Assembly (NCBI RefSeq): GCF_020085105.1
Contig: NC_058046.1
Location: 15,297,175 to 15,361,174 of the forward strand
Direction of reading: 5' to 3'
Length of the DNA stretch: 64,000 bases
DNA from: Siniperca chuatsi
Taxonomy: Eukaryota; Chordata; Actinopteri; Centrarchiformes; Sinipercidae
Shown here: one piece after another, positions 16,526-31,500 of the stretch
How positions within the stretch are numbered: position 1 is the first letter of the stretch
Layout of the letters: each line of letters starts with the position of its first letter
Notes under the pieces: generated by a model
Told to the model about the DNA's origin: nothing
Seen by the model: only the letters and a program-made list of their open reading frames with translations
Database searches by the model: none
Program-made: the position numbers and the translations under genes

Positions 16526-19500
16526 ATGTCTAATAAAGAAGTAAAAACAGCATTGAAAAGTGCCAAAGAGGCCATAAAAAACAAAGAGTTCAAAGAGGCT
16601 CTAAAACACTGCAAGGTAAAGTATCTCAGATTCAGATACTCAGAAAAGTGAGGTATTTACATAAGGCCTTGGCTCTTTATGTGCATTTGTTCCATGGAGT
16701 CTGGGTACTGAATGAGGCAATGTACCTCTCGAACAGAGATGTTGTATAGCTGACTTTGCTCTCTTCAATGTGGTTTTAGGCTGTTTTGAAACTTGAGAAA
16801 AACAATTATAATGCCTGGGTATTCATCGGCTTGGCAGCCAGTGAACTCGAGCAACCAGATCAGGCACAGACAGCATATAAAAAGGCTGTGGAGCTGGAGC
16901 CTGAGCAGCTACTGGCATGGCAGGTAAGGTGGGGGAAATGTTGTGGTCCGTGCTTGCAGGTCCTTCCAGGTGTTAAACGTCTCATACTAACTAATACACT
17001 TTACATGTCTTACACTGAGAGCAATTAATTTACTGATAATGTGTATCACTTGAGCTGAAATTAAACCAATTAATTTCCACCTGGATAACACTGTTGAGTG
17101 GCACAATCCTTTAAAATGTGTTAATTTGTACAGAGGATGTTGCATATTATGTTACCTCTCTCTCCATGCCCAGTAATTGTGTCAAAAATGCATTTGTGTT
17201 TTAGGGCTTGGCAAATCTTTATGAGAAGACTGATCAGTGGGATTTTAAAGTCGAGCTACCTAACGTCTATGAGAAGCTTGTTGAGCTGTATGCAAGGTAA
17301 CATATGGAAAAAACTGCAAAGGAAGTTATGATTTTGCTAGTATTTGCTTGTGCCCACCTCCTGAGTTCTTAGCAAAATGTAGTTTTGACTAATTTAACAT
17401 ATTTGATTTGTGATGTTATTGATTCTCCTTATGTTCTCCATTAACAGCTCTGCCAAAAATAAATGTTATGAGATTATCAGAAAGCTCTCAGATATTTATC
17501 AGTCTGATAAAGAATATTTAAAGGTATGTAATTTAAAGCCACATGCTTTCAATGGGGAAAAAAAGACACTGTTTTGTGTTCTTTATACATGTTTGAATGC
17601 ATGTGTCTGTTTGCGCATAGCTGGCAAAGGTTTGGCTGCATCTCCTTCAGCTGAAGGAGGAAGAGGCTGTGGACAAGAAAGAGTTACTGCAGCTATGGCA
17701 ACAGATGACCCAACTCCTCTCAGACTGCCTTAATGAGGAAGAGCAGGAAAATGAAACTCAACAGCATGTAAGATTTCCCCAAATGTGAACTTCAACTCAG
17801 CAACATGTCATGTTTCTTTTTGTGTATAAGCGCTTTGCAACACATAAGAGTCTATCCCCTCCAATCTACTAGCCCTGAAGGGTTATAGTCAAAACTTATC
17901 TTGTGGAAGGCAGAAGCTCCACTTTCTCCCACTGATGGAAAAAAATAAAGATAGTATTTTCTTAATGTTGTTTTTAGTGCACATATCTCTATGCCATCTG
18001 CCCTTTGGTAACTGTATGTTTGTTTGTGGTCATCAGTTAATCACAGCATTTGAGAAGACCATGGTTCTCGTGGATCCTGTACCAGGAGAGGAACACAAGA
18101 AGCTCTCAGCTGACTATGTCAAATGTCTTTCTAAAGTAAGCGCACCTTATCTGATGTCTGTGTCACCACCAAAGAAATGCAAGGACAATTCGAACGTGTT
18201 CACGTTCATCATAAATATCAAAAGTAGGCCACCTCATACTTCGTCCTGAACAGTTATTTCCTTAAGCAGCTGCTCATCATGAATCTCCTCTTACCTTAGC
18301 TGCCACAAGAAGAAGCCAAAATGAAAGAGGCATGTGAGTCCATGCTGTCCCTGTACCCCAACCAAAGTTATCCTCTTGAAGTCCTTTGTTCTCACTACCT
18401 CAAAACAGGTAAGATACTGTTGTCTCGCTCATTCAGTCTAAAATCACAGAATGCAATGATTGATTTATAGATATTCAAGAGTTTTGTTCAGTAAAATGCA
18501 ACAAAATGTCACTTTCAGGCATTGAGGGGAATCTTTGGCTTTTACACTCAGTCTCACTCTTAATACATGTTTTATGTGAAGGTGTTCAGAATGAGGATGC
18601 AGTCAGCTGTTTCTCCCGGCTCCTGGGTCTGGCCCCTTACAGTGGATTAGGTCACTTGGGTCTGGGCACCAAAGCACTGCAAGAAGGAAGATTTAAAGAT
18701 GCCATTAAGGACCTTGCACAAGGTTTGTTTGTTTTCAACAAAGAATGGATTCTGTTCTTAATGTAAAAGGCACCTAAACACTTTATACATATGTATGAGA
18801 CATACACTTCATGACCATCTCTGTAATTTAGAGTTGTTGTGCTAACTGCCCATGATCTGTCTCTTCTGTTTTATTAGGGTTGAAGAAAATGAGCTCCAGT
18901 ACAGGATGGTACAGTCTGGCTGAAGCTCAGTTTAAAATGCACAGATACTCAGATAGTGCTATATCATGCTCCCAAGGTATGTTTAGTCTGCTGTATATCA
19001 CTATAGTTATCCAGATGACCTCACAACAGCATGTAATCACTGATCCAGCTAGTCCAAAAGAATATGTCCAATCAGACTTCATCAAGAGTTCATTTGTAAA
19101 TGAAACAAGGATGTTTACCACCAGCTTCAAAGGGCAGCTGTCTTTAGTCCCTGAAGCAGATACTGAACTACAACTGTTTCTGGTTCTGTTAGGTCTGACA
19201 GTGTGTGTTTCTGGGGACAAGGAGCTAAGGGTCAAACTGCTAAGGCTGAAACTAGAGGCTTTAGTCAGGAGTGGAGGAGAGAAGGCTGCAGATCCAGCTT
19301 TGGAGACATTTTCACAGGTAATATGATTGACTAATACTCTGTTTATTCAGCATGTTGTATGTACTATATTTTTGAATTTAGATAATTGTGTATTAAGTAA
19401 TTCAGCAGTTAAGTGTTTTATTTATTTATGAAGATATTTTGCAGTTAAAATCTTGCACATACGTGTATAGCGCTACGTAATGTAAAAGTAAATATCCTAT

Positions 19501-22500
19501 CTATGTTTTTTGTTTTTCTTTTTTTAAGATCCCAGACGCTGAAAAAGACCCAGTTCTAGTAGCCCTTAAAGGACGTGCATACCTTAACAAGGGAGAAGTT
19601 GATCAAGCACTTAAGGTTGAAAACCTTTTACCTTCTGAATTCTGTCTCGGGAGATGTAATATTTATAGGAAACACAGTATTGCAGTAAATTATTTAATGT
19701 GTAACTTTAATAGTAATAATAACAGCCTGAGATACATTTTGCCTTCTCTTTTAAAATATGGAAAAGAAGAAAAATATCTCTTGTATTAGACACAAGATAG
19801 ATTGATGCAAAGTAAACTATTGTGTCTTCATGTAGGTGTCATCAGAGCTGGTGGCCTCTAACCCTAACCTGGCCCAGGGCTTGGCACTGAGAGGGCTGGC
19901 ACAATTGGCTCATGACCAGCAGCAGCTGGCAGAGGAGAGGTAAAAACTGCATGTTTCTTTTTAATCTGTGGCACTCCACTCTGTTAAACTTTGGTAAAAT
20001 CAAACAAATCCATTTGTGTGGTCCAAAAAGGTTTAGTTGTCCTTACTGAACTTTTCTCTCTTCTGTTGTTTAGTTTCCTAAAGGCAGCTAGCCAGAGCCC
20101 AGGCTGTGGAGAGTATTATTCCCTGCTGGGACGACTCTACTGGGACATGGGAGAAGAGACCCGTAAAGACCGGAGCAAAGCCCATACACATTTGCTCAAG
20201 GCTAGTACAAATATTATTATTGAATTTTTGGTAGGAATGGGGTATTGTATTTTGCTGTATATTCATTTAAAAAATGGTACAGTCTATAAAAGATTAGTGT
20301 TAAAGGACTTGACTTCTAGCAAGCATCTTAGTTTGAAAGCTTAATTTGTCCATTTCAGGCTGCAAAGTTAGACCCACACCTTGGTTGTGTATTTCGCTAC
20401 CTTGGACATTATTACCGAGAGGTGGCAAATGATCATGGCCGGGCACGAGGCTGCTATAAGAAGGCGTTTGAGTTGGACAACAATGATGCTGAGTCTGGAG
20501 CTGCCTCAGTGGATCTCAGTATGGAGCAGGACGATATGGTAAGTGGATGTGTTGGCAAACAGACACAAACTCCAAAAAGCCACAATATTAATGTGTGGTG
20601 TTCGTACTTTGTTATATTGTTTCCTGATGCCTCTCTTTTGTCTTGGCCCTCCCAATGTTCCTGTTTTCCCTATCTTCCCTTTTTATTCTTCCCTTTCTCT
20701 TCCCTAAATGCCGTAGGACACTGCCTTAGCAATACTTCAGTCAGTGATTGAGAAAGCCACTCCAGGCTCAGCTAAATGGGCTTGGATGAGACGAGGGCTG
20801 TACTATCTGAAGGTTGGCGAGCATCAACAAGCTACTGCTGAGTAAGAGTTTCATATCTCAGACAGTAAAATGTATTACCTTAGGTCTTTATTATTTTCTA
20901 CGTTATCACGGGTATTTTAAGTGTATGAGCATTATTGATAATTTCATTTGTGTTTATAGTCTACAGGCAGCTCTGAGAGCAGACCCAGGGGACTGGGTGT
21001 GTTGGGAGTGTTTAGGTGAGGCCTACTTAAACCGCCGGAGCTTTACAGCAGCCCTGAAGGCCTTTGGTAAAGCCCATCAGCTTCAACCCTCCTCCATCTA
21101 CAGTGTCTATCAGGCTGCTGCTATCAAACAGATCCTGGGAAAGTTCAAGGAGGCAGTTGCAGAGTACTTGCAGATCACAGCGCAGCAGGACTATGTTCCT
21201 GCTCTTAAAGGTAGGTGTTTGTATCAGTGTATCCAAGACCTTCACTTTGGTTTAATGTTATGCTTTTTATTGCATATGGCTGAGACATATATCTGAACCA
21301 GGGCATTTAGATTGGTATGATCTGTTGTTCAGGTCTTGGGGAGTGCCAGCTGTCTCTGGCAAAAAGTTTAATGGAAGACTGCAGAGATGGCGGAGCCATT
21401 GACCTCATTCAGCAAGCCATACAGAACCTCTTCAGGTAATGACTAGAGATTTGTTTAATTTGTAAATCTTAAAATGAAATAAGGCTTTGTCTGTGATTCA
21501 TTACATTGCTGTATCACACAGACTTTCTCTGATTTCATCCGTCTATCCTTTTACATTTCTGTGCTCATCAGAGCTGTGGAGCTGCGTCCAGACCTGTCCT
21601 GTTTGTGGAAGTTGCTAGGAGATGCTTGCACTGCAGTCAGTACCGTGTCACCAAACAGAGCCCGGGTTCTAGTGCCCGCCCTGTTGGCTGGTTTAGACCC
21701 TAACACCCAGAGCCATCCTCTGAACCAGGCCCAGACACTCAAAGTCGGTGAGAGGTATGACCACAAACAGGAATATATGTTTTCCGAGCTACCTATACCA
21801 TTGCTACACTTTTAAATCATACATTTTAAACATCAGTACACGCTAACAAAAAAGTAGTAGAAATGTTTACCTCATAAAGTCACTAAAGCTTATACCTCAC
21901 TTGAAAGAAATAGTATTCCTGAGTTCAGTTGACTCAGTGTTTAACATTAGGCTATACCTAGTTCAGTTCAATTTTATGGCAGTCACTCACACTTTCATGT
22001 TGAAACAACTGAACCAATGACTCAAACGGGCGGCTTGATTTTAAATGTCAGGATTCAAATGTAGCCTATAGAATACTTTAGAGTTACATCAGACTCTAAT
22101 TCTGATAATTTGTTATTAATTTTATGAAGATCAGTTACAGATTCTGAGGATACATGAAGCACAGCTTCCTGGCTGTGTTTACAAGACGCATGAACCATTA
22201 CGCACAGGTGATAGGTATGTTCCAATCATTTTAAACATCTTTTCAGCAGCTAAGATTGTCATTAGGCTGTAGGATCTTACAAACATATATTTTTACTACA
22301 TTCCTCCCGCTGTGGCGGCTGCACTCGTCATCTGGTTTAAAACAGGTCGAATGACATCAACAATCCGTTATTTATGATAGCCTAATCAGTGCAATAGTGA
22401 AAACACATCAATAATGGCCTACTCTCACATATTTTACAAAAACAAACATTTTTTAATAACTAAAATCAGCGCTCCAAAATACACAATACTATCTGTGCAG

Positions 22501-25500
22501 CCTTTTTCAATACTACTGTGTCATCAAGTCAGGTCTCCTCAGCATTTTTGCCCTTAAGTCTCAAGTCAACTCGAGTCTCACAGCATACAGACTGTTCTCG
22601 TTTTAGCTTATTAATATTATCTATTATTATTATAAAGGTTCATTTTCAGGACAGGATTCGGAATTCGGGACAACTGCTCGGAATTCGGGACTGTCCCGAA
22701 TTTTTCAGGACGTCTGGTCACCCTAATCTGAACACTGACACATGCTTGTGTCTGCAGGTGTTATGCCCGTGCTTTGAAGCTGATGTCTGAGGTCCCCAGC
22801 CTTTGGTATGACCTAGGACTCAACTATTACCGCCAATCCAGCCTACCCTGCTCTAGAGAGGGAGAACAGAACTCCCCATCTCTGCTCCTAGAGAAGGCCC
22901 AGCAGGTAATTAACAGAATCCTGCACAAAACATTGTTTGCTCCCAGAGGTAGTCTTTTAAGAGTTTTTTTTCCCCCTCTTTTTAGTGTTTAAAAAAGGCT
23001 ATCATGATGGACAGTGGGAACCATAGCTGCTGGAATGCCTTGGGAGTGATTTCCATGAGCAAAGGTGATAATATGCTACCTCACTCTTATAAATAAAAGC
23101 GATCTACCCATTCTGGTGGACAGATTGATTGGTTGGTCAATGTGTACTTGACCCATTAATATTTCATTGGTCAAAACAAACCTCTGTTTTAAGTGCAGTA
23201 TTGACTGCATCCTCTAACTAGATTTATTTATTCTGTGTAGGACTGATGCTGTAAAATGTTTTTATTTTGAGTTGATAATGAAACATTTTATTTTAAAATT
23301 AAAATGTTATGTATGTTTTTAGAGCAAAAGCCTTTACATTTTGTTATACTCTCATTGGTCTGCCCTTAGAAATTAACAACGTAGATCCAGTGTCATAACG
23401 CAAAGAACTGCAATCATCAGTTAGTGGAATCAGCCTAAAAAGGATTAACATTATTTTGTATTCCAGATGCACAGCATGCCGCTCAGTAAGAAGGGTGGCG
23501 TCAACAATAAATGTTTTTGAGGTTTTTTGCATTAGGGAATACTCAAGTTATTACACTCATTGAAATACAATTGAGTTCCATTTTAATTGATTCAGGTAAC
23601 CTACACTATAGATTATGGTTTTATTAAGTCTAAAAAGCTGCAATCTTTCAGACAGCCTAATAACTGCTGTCCCACACAGGGTTGGTGGTTCCATCCCCAC
23701 CTCCTCCTCCTGTCCACATGTCGAAGTGTCCTTGGAACCACTGAATCCTTAAATTGCTCCCAATGTTGTATTTATTGAAAGTCATGGGTCTGTATAATAA
23801 AAATAGGATACATTAGAAATATCAAAATTGTTCTTTGATTAATACGGCTACTTTTGATTGATCTGTGTCACTGGAACTGATGCAATTTTATCTTATCACT
23901 TTCTTTCTGTTACGTCAGGTCTTGAGAAGTTCGCTTTGGCTCAACATTGCTTCATCAAGTCCATACAAGTTGAACCAAATGTATGTACTGCACATTTGTT
24001 CAGGTGATCAATAGAATTCTCAGAGAATATTTTGATGTTTTTATGTGATTTCATTTTTTTTTTTTTTTTTGTGATTTCACGACAGAATGTCGTTGCTTGG
24101 ACCAACCTCGGTAGCCTGTATTTGAAGAAGGACAATATAGAGGTGTGTGATCAATTTTCTTATGCTCATTTAGTTTTTAGCATAGTTGGCTGACATTTTC
24201 CTTATTAAAGTCTGTTCTTATTTTCTTAGCTTGCACACGAGGCCTTCAAGATTGCCCAGTCCCTGGAGCCACTTTATGTCAACTGCTGGATCGGACAGGT
24301 ACAAAGACATCATGAGACAATGTTTAAAGGTCACATTAATTGACCATGTCAAGGAAATAGACACACTAATTTTTAATAATTCAGTGTGTCCAAGGGTTGA
24401 GGCTTCTCTATCACATACATATATATATTTCCTGTACTGTATATGCATGCATATGTGACACAACGTCAGGCAAAATTTACAACAAGGAAAAGGCTAATTA
24501 TGTAAGATAATTAGATTTACTTGGGAAGGTACAAATGATTAGCAATGGTAAGACATATGAAAGAGATGTAAGCTGGGTGAGGGGCCTCATAATGTTTTTG
24601 TTGAGTGAGTTGTAGAATGAGTACAAAGAAGAAGCCATTTCTTGTCTTTCTTTAGTTCAGTTATATATAAATTTCATTTAGCAATGCAAGCATTTCAAGT
24701 TCAGTGGTAGGTAAAAAATTCTATGTTCTTGGCTAAAAATAATTGTAATTTGAGTACAAGGTTTGAAAGGACTAAACGAAATTGTATATCAGTGTGCTAG
24801 TATTCATAAGACTTAATGAATTTCTGTCTTTGACCTCTTTGTCTTTATCTGTTTAAATGACAGTTTTATCCTTTTGTCCTCCCACCAGGCGCTGATAGCA
24901 GAGAGAGTGGGAAGCTATGACACCATGGATCTTTTCAGGCACACCACTGAACTCAGCACACATGTCCGTGACCTGCCAAAACCACTGGGGTTGCTTTGTA
25001 GTAATACCCGCTAATTAGCTGGCTAATAACAGTTTAATCTTTGCTTCAACTTTCTCTGTCACTCTGCTAAATTTTCAACTATAAGCATTTTGCTACTACT
25101 AGTTAGTAATTAGGGTTGGTACCACAATGAAACTGAAAAAAAAAAAAAATTTGTTCCACTTTGTCAGACTGTATTTATGCCTTGCCTTTCTCTGCTTTTT
25201 CTCTCTTTTCATCTACATCTCTCTACCACTCATCTTTCTCTGATAGATGGAGGGGGTGAAAGGTTATGCCTACTGGGTGTGTTCCACCCTGCTGGATAAA
25301 AGCAACAGAGACTCTGAACTGTACCGCTACAACATAGTCCAGATGAACGCCATCTCTGCTGCTCAGGTGGCACTCAGCAAGTACACAGGTACAGCATCTG
25401 TTTGTGTGTTGATGCGCATGCAGTATCTACAGATCCCTTGGTTGTATTTGGGTCATGTGTTAGAGACAGATGTTGTGTGACATGAAGTTTCTTTTGCATC

Positions 25501-28500
25501 CCTCTCAGAGAGGATCCAGTCTGACCCTGATGCCTTCATTATGCTTGGCTACCTGAATGAGCACCTGCAGCTGAAGAGGCAGGCCTTACATGCTTACCAA
25601 AGGTGTCTTTCTGAATTACACTGACTCACTCTTCAGGATCACAGATGAGGCAGTGTACCAAGAAAAGAGAGACAAAAGATGTTGTATCTCTATTTAAGGA
25701 GCACAGATACAAATACATATTTGTTTATTGTTCACATTTCTCAAACTTAACTCTCTTTCCTCAGAGCTGTTGAACTGCTTCAGTCCATGTCCTTGACAGA
25801 AGAGCTGGCTTTTGCTCTGGGCAGCTATGGCCGTGCTTTGTGGTAACAACCAGCTGTCTCATTACCATATACTGTACTTTAACTATCTTTGACAATACTT
25901 AACAGATACGCCAAACTTGTATCGATTGCAGCACCTCGGGCCAGTGGGAGGAAGCGGTGCATGTCTATAATTCCACTCCACTGCAGGAGCTTAGTGATCT
26001 GGTTGGGCTGGCTCTGGCCTACTGCAGGGCAGGACTCATCCCAGAGAGCATTAACGGTGAGGACTGGTAGACACACTGAAATCAGAGATTGTATATGTGT
26101 TGACATGCCAGATTGACTGTGAATAATGACTGTGTACTCTAGCCTATGAACGTGCCTTGGCTGTGGCTTCCGGTGAGAAGGAGAAGGCTTACATCTTGAC
26201 AGCTCTGGCCCTGCTTCAGCACCGGCAGGGTAACATAGACTCAGCCAAGACTCTGCTGTTTAAATGGTGAGTCCACTGTGTTGTCTGGACCTTACCAGTG
26301 GTTTTGTATGTTTTTGTCCTTGTCCACCAACTAATAAACTGTATAGGTTGTTTGATGTGTGTGTCTTCATTTTTAGTTCATGCCAGTATAAAAATAAACT
26401 TGCAAAGACGACCACTGGGTTTTTTTTAAATTTCCGTTTCAGTCTGGGACTATTCAAGTTCTTGTGGCCAAACAGTATTGCATACACAAGCTAAGACAAA
26501 ATATTAGGAAGAAAAAGATTGATGCAAAAGGATCATGTAAATATGGTAGTTTCCTGCATTTAAAAGGATGCTGTTTGACAGCAAGCTGTCAAGTCTTAGA
26601 TGCCAGAGCTTCCCAAAACATGATGATAATGTGTGATAATACTTGTACTATACTTGCTTGCAAGCTAAAAATATTTATCTGTCTGCTTTCTGTCTTTGTA
26701 GCTCGATGTTAAAGGAGCCAATCTCAGAGTCTCTGCTGTGTTTATGTGCCCTGGGATTGGTCCACAGTGATGCTACACTATCTGCTGCTGCCCTGACTGA
26801 GCTGCTGAAGCAAGGTTCAGCCTCTAGGAATGTTATAGAGCAACGATGTCTACTCACCTGCGCCTTGCTGGCCCTGCAGGGCAACTACAGTGCAGTGCAA
26901 AGAGAGGCTTCCAGAGCTGTACACAGGTGTAAACTGCTTGTTTGAATTGTTTATTGATGTGCTGTACCCTACAATAACCTAATCTGACTTTTTTTTTTAA
27001 AAGACCAATTATACATCAGTGTGATCAAACTGCCCTTTGACCAGATTTACCGTTTACACCTTGTTTGATGTGCATTTTGTGGAGGATTGCACAAAAGCTG
27101 GGAGGTAGTATGATAAGTGTATTTGATTGCATATATCACTGGATTTACTGTCATTAGTTTTGGGTCGATTCTCTTCTGCCTCCTTGGAGACTTTTGAACA
27201 TTAAGTATTATGTTGATACTTTGTTGGTTCTCATGCAGTCCCTATTAATTTGAACCTACACACCTACTGATAAGAAGGTGAAGTTATTTGAAGAATAATC
27301 AACAGTTGCAACATTTCCCTGGACAGTGTAGCAACATATCATACACATAATAATTCTTAGAATATTTTTATTGGAAAAGCCTATACATAAGGTACAAATT
27401 CTATAGTCTTTGTCTTGTTTTTCTGTCTTGTTTACAGTAATCCTGGAAACCCATCTCTGTGGGCCCTACTGTCCAGACTGGTACCACAATACTACCCCAG
27501 GAAGGCAAATGTAAGGCTGCATACACACACAAACATTACACACATCCCAAGCATAAACCCAGGAAATCTATTATGCTCGCACACATTTAACTGAGCAGCC
27601 TCATCCACTTTTGCTGTAGTGCTGGACAGTTATAGTGGAAGGGTTCATGGTTTTGTCTGCTTTGTATTTCAGGGCGGAGCGATGGCTGGTCATGTTGCCT
27701 GTCTCTCCAGTATGACCCAAGGAAAGGTAAAAGAGTGACTGTGTGTTTATGTTGAAATGGCTTTGTGCACCTTTATCTGTTGGATTCTCTGTCTTATTTA
27801 CACTTTCTGCAACCTCACTGCTATTATCAATTAAACTCAATACTAAATTATCTTATCTATCTTTGCCTGCACTCTATAGGGTTTAATCTATTTTACATTC
27901 TAGATATGTCAGCATCCAAAATACTATAATACAGTCAATGTTGACTCTTCTATCTTAATTGCTAGTGTTTGTATATGAAACTGGGCTGATCTAACTTGTG
28001 TACCTGCAGAGGGCGTTGTTGTACAGTGGAGTAAACCAGCTGGCTAGTGGGAGACACTCTGGAGAGGACAGTCACAGGAATGCACTGAAGACTATGCAGA
28101 GAGCTTTGCTGCTCTGTCCTGGTATAAATACACACGCACACACACACACAAAGGCATTAAACTACCTCACATAATCACACAGTTTGGAAACTGAAAAAAT
28201 AGATGTCTTGGAAACCAAATCAGTCTTGAAGTGAGGAAAATGTCAATATTAGGAAATACGTTTGTGTAAATTCTCTTAGTTAGATGAATTCTAGTGAAAT
28301 ATTGTGTATGGTACACCACTGTGTCCCTGATATATACTGTAAATAAAGTTTTGCAGCTTTGTTGCACATAGATGCTTGTTTATGTTTATCCCTATTAATA
28401 AATAATAATAAATTAATTAAATTGGAAATGTAAAGCTACCTTAAACTTACCATTAAAGAAATCCTTTGAAACGTCTGTGTGATCTGGCTGCTCTCCATTC

Positions 28501-31500
28501 CTCTCTCTACTTTCAGATGATCCAGCAACATGGGCTGGATTAATGGCTGCCTGTCACACAGAAAACACTTCCTGTTACCTTTCAGGTTCTGCTCCTTGCA
28601 GACAAGGATTGGAGCAAATCCTTATGTCGGTGGTTTCTGAGAAAGGTGTGTATATTGGTGCGTGTGTCTTTTATGGTGTTTACTATTTTGTGTGTGTTTT
28701 CATGTATAACCGACACCTTTCTTTATCCCAGTGCGTAGTGTGGAGGAGATGGAGCGCCCTCTAGCCCAGACTCTAGAGGCCTGGGTACTGCAACAGGCAG
28801 TGACTGGTCTCACTCTGGGGGGAAGGCTGGAGCAGGCAGAAGCCCTCTGCTCACAAGTGGGATATGAACACACACTTTCACACACAACCTCAATATTATT
28901 CTCTGATTTACGTAATTGTAGAAAGGGTTAGACTTGTTTTAGACAGAAATTAACACAGATGAAGTAATGCAAGTTACATTCAGATTTATCTCATGTGTGG
29001 CCTCTTGTTCCTCATGCTCTACCTGCTTTGTCCCAGGTGCTCAATGTTTCTCCAGAACACCCAGCAGTGATGCTGTCACTGAGACAGGTGCAGTGTCAGC
29101 GCCTCCTTGTTGCCAATGGTGGTACTGTCCTCCCAGACTCTGTGCTGGAGCAACTCAACAGCACTGTGATGGTGAACCCCACCAACCTTGGGGCATGGCA
29201 CGTAAGGGGACGCTTCATCATTTAAGATACCACACCAGTTTTTGTATTGCAGTGACTAAATGACAAGCTATTACTGTTTCATTTGAAGCACCAGTTGTTT
29301 AATGGTACAAACAGTGTTGTACCACATTATTCACCCAGACATATATATGTAACAAAAACAACCAACCCAAACAAACTCTATTACATAGCGAGGCTTGAAA
29401 ATATTGATGGTCCCAGTCTTGGGTGGTCACTTGTTGAGAAATGTTGAGGTCATGTTGTATTGAAATGATGTTTGTTTTTTTCTCCTCACCACAAACAGCC
29501 ATTTTGTCTTGCTTCCACTGAGACACTGGTCTTATGAGGACCATTTCTGTGCCTTGTTTGAGACCTCAGATTGCTGCACTTAACATCAAATGGCTGCTAC
29601 CAGCAGGGAAGAAGCAGCATAGAAGCCAGACTCTCTCTATTAAGCCATGAACATATTGGCAGATTGTAGCTTGTTAATGGCCACAAATGTTACAGTATGA
29701 TTGTGGAGTTAAAATGTGTAGCAATATCAGTCAATATCTGTACAAACACACATACAGTCATTACTGAATCAACATGCAGTCAACAATTTTATGTAATGAT
29801 ATCAAATAATTGTCTACTCTATTTCTGTCCTAGTCCTTATATTTTTGGATAAAATAATTTTTTTGCTTTGAGATTTAGATTTTAGATTTTTCATTGTTCC
29901 TGCAGGTAAGCAAGTAGAAGTTTGGCTTAATTCTTGAGAAGTCATTGTATCGTATTACTAGCTGAAGATACTAGCATTTTTGTACCAGTAGTTTTATATT
30001 TGCTTCAACTTTAAGCAAGAGGCAGTGGATTATTTTTCAGTTATTATCAGATGTAAACTCATGAGTGATTTAAGAAAAATGATTGAATAATTTTTACCCC
30101 TTTCTTTGTTTCCACTCTCCTTCTAATCTTTGTCCCATTCTCACCTCTACTCCCACCAATCCCTGATCTTCCAATCACTCTCATACTCTCCTTCTTTCAG
30201 TGGCTGGCTGAGGTGTATCGTAGCCAGGGCCTGCTGGTCCAGGCAGTCATGGCTTACAGGCAGAGTCTGCAGGTAGCCTCACAGCTCGGCCTGCACAGCA
30301 GCCAGGTAGCCAGCCTGCTCCGACTAGCCCTGCTAGCCCTAGGACCCCTTATGGTGAGTTCCCGCACAGGATATAACATGAATCTAGATCCAAAATATTC
30401 CTAATTTTAGGGTGTTAAAGTACAGCTTTTACAGCACAGCTATCTAGATATTACAAATGTAATGGTATTGCAAAATAGAGGTTAAAATTAGCAGTATGTA
30501 AGGAGAGCACTGTTTTTCTTTTGCCCCAGGAGCAATGTTTTAGCAAGAAGGACTAGTAGTGATTTAGAATAATGACAAGAAGGTTTGCATATTACTACGC
30601 ACACACAAAAGGCCAGAGGCAGCTCCTGTCTACATCCCTGTCACATGGGCAGAAACAAGGTAGAGGAGATGAAAGATGCATAAATAAACAGCAGAATTAT
30701 AGGATCACCATTCGAGGCCAAGTGGAAATACAAACAAGACAAGAAACTGCCTTTGTGATTTAACTGGAGAGGATGTGTAGTTTTTAGTCCACTGCTGGGA
30801 CAACAAATCCCATAGTTGCCTACCATAATTAAATACAATCCTTTTTTATTTGACATTTTGCTAACTCTGTGGATATCACCTAAGTTTGATTACAGCCACT
30901 GCTCCTTTGAAAGCAGTCACTGAAACAGAGGAGGCAGGTGTTACGCATATTGTTAGCAAACAATACGGTTAAAGGCATTACAAGTTTGGTAGATGAATAA
31001 AACTTAATTTTGTGTAGGCTTCTTGTAGCTGGTTTTATTCCTAGTTATAACCCTGTGTGATCTGACTTCTCAGGCGGGTGTCCCAGGAAACGACTGGACT
31101 ACGCTGATACTAGAAGCCACCGCTGAGGTCTTGAAGCTGGGTTCATCCCCTATGGCCCTCCTTTTCCAGGCCCTGCTCCAGTATGTGACCAAGATGGCTG
31201 CTAGGTCAGTGCTTCTCACAGTGTTCTGTTTCCACTGCAGCAGGTAGTATGCAAATGCACGTGCACGTTGCAGGTGTGTGGGTTGTTCTGCGTCGATACG
31301 CAAATTATTTTATCCCATTGGCATGTAAGTGTAATGTATTATCTAAAGTGATTAAATTAATCATAAGATTCCTGAAACTTCAGATGTATGCCTCCATCTG
31401 TCTTTTCAAGATGTTGGTACTTTTGGAACTGCAAGGCAATTTACAAAGCAAAGTTTTCCTGTCCTGACATAATAGCCTTCTGTCTACCTCACAAGCCTGC

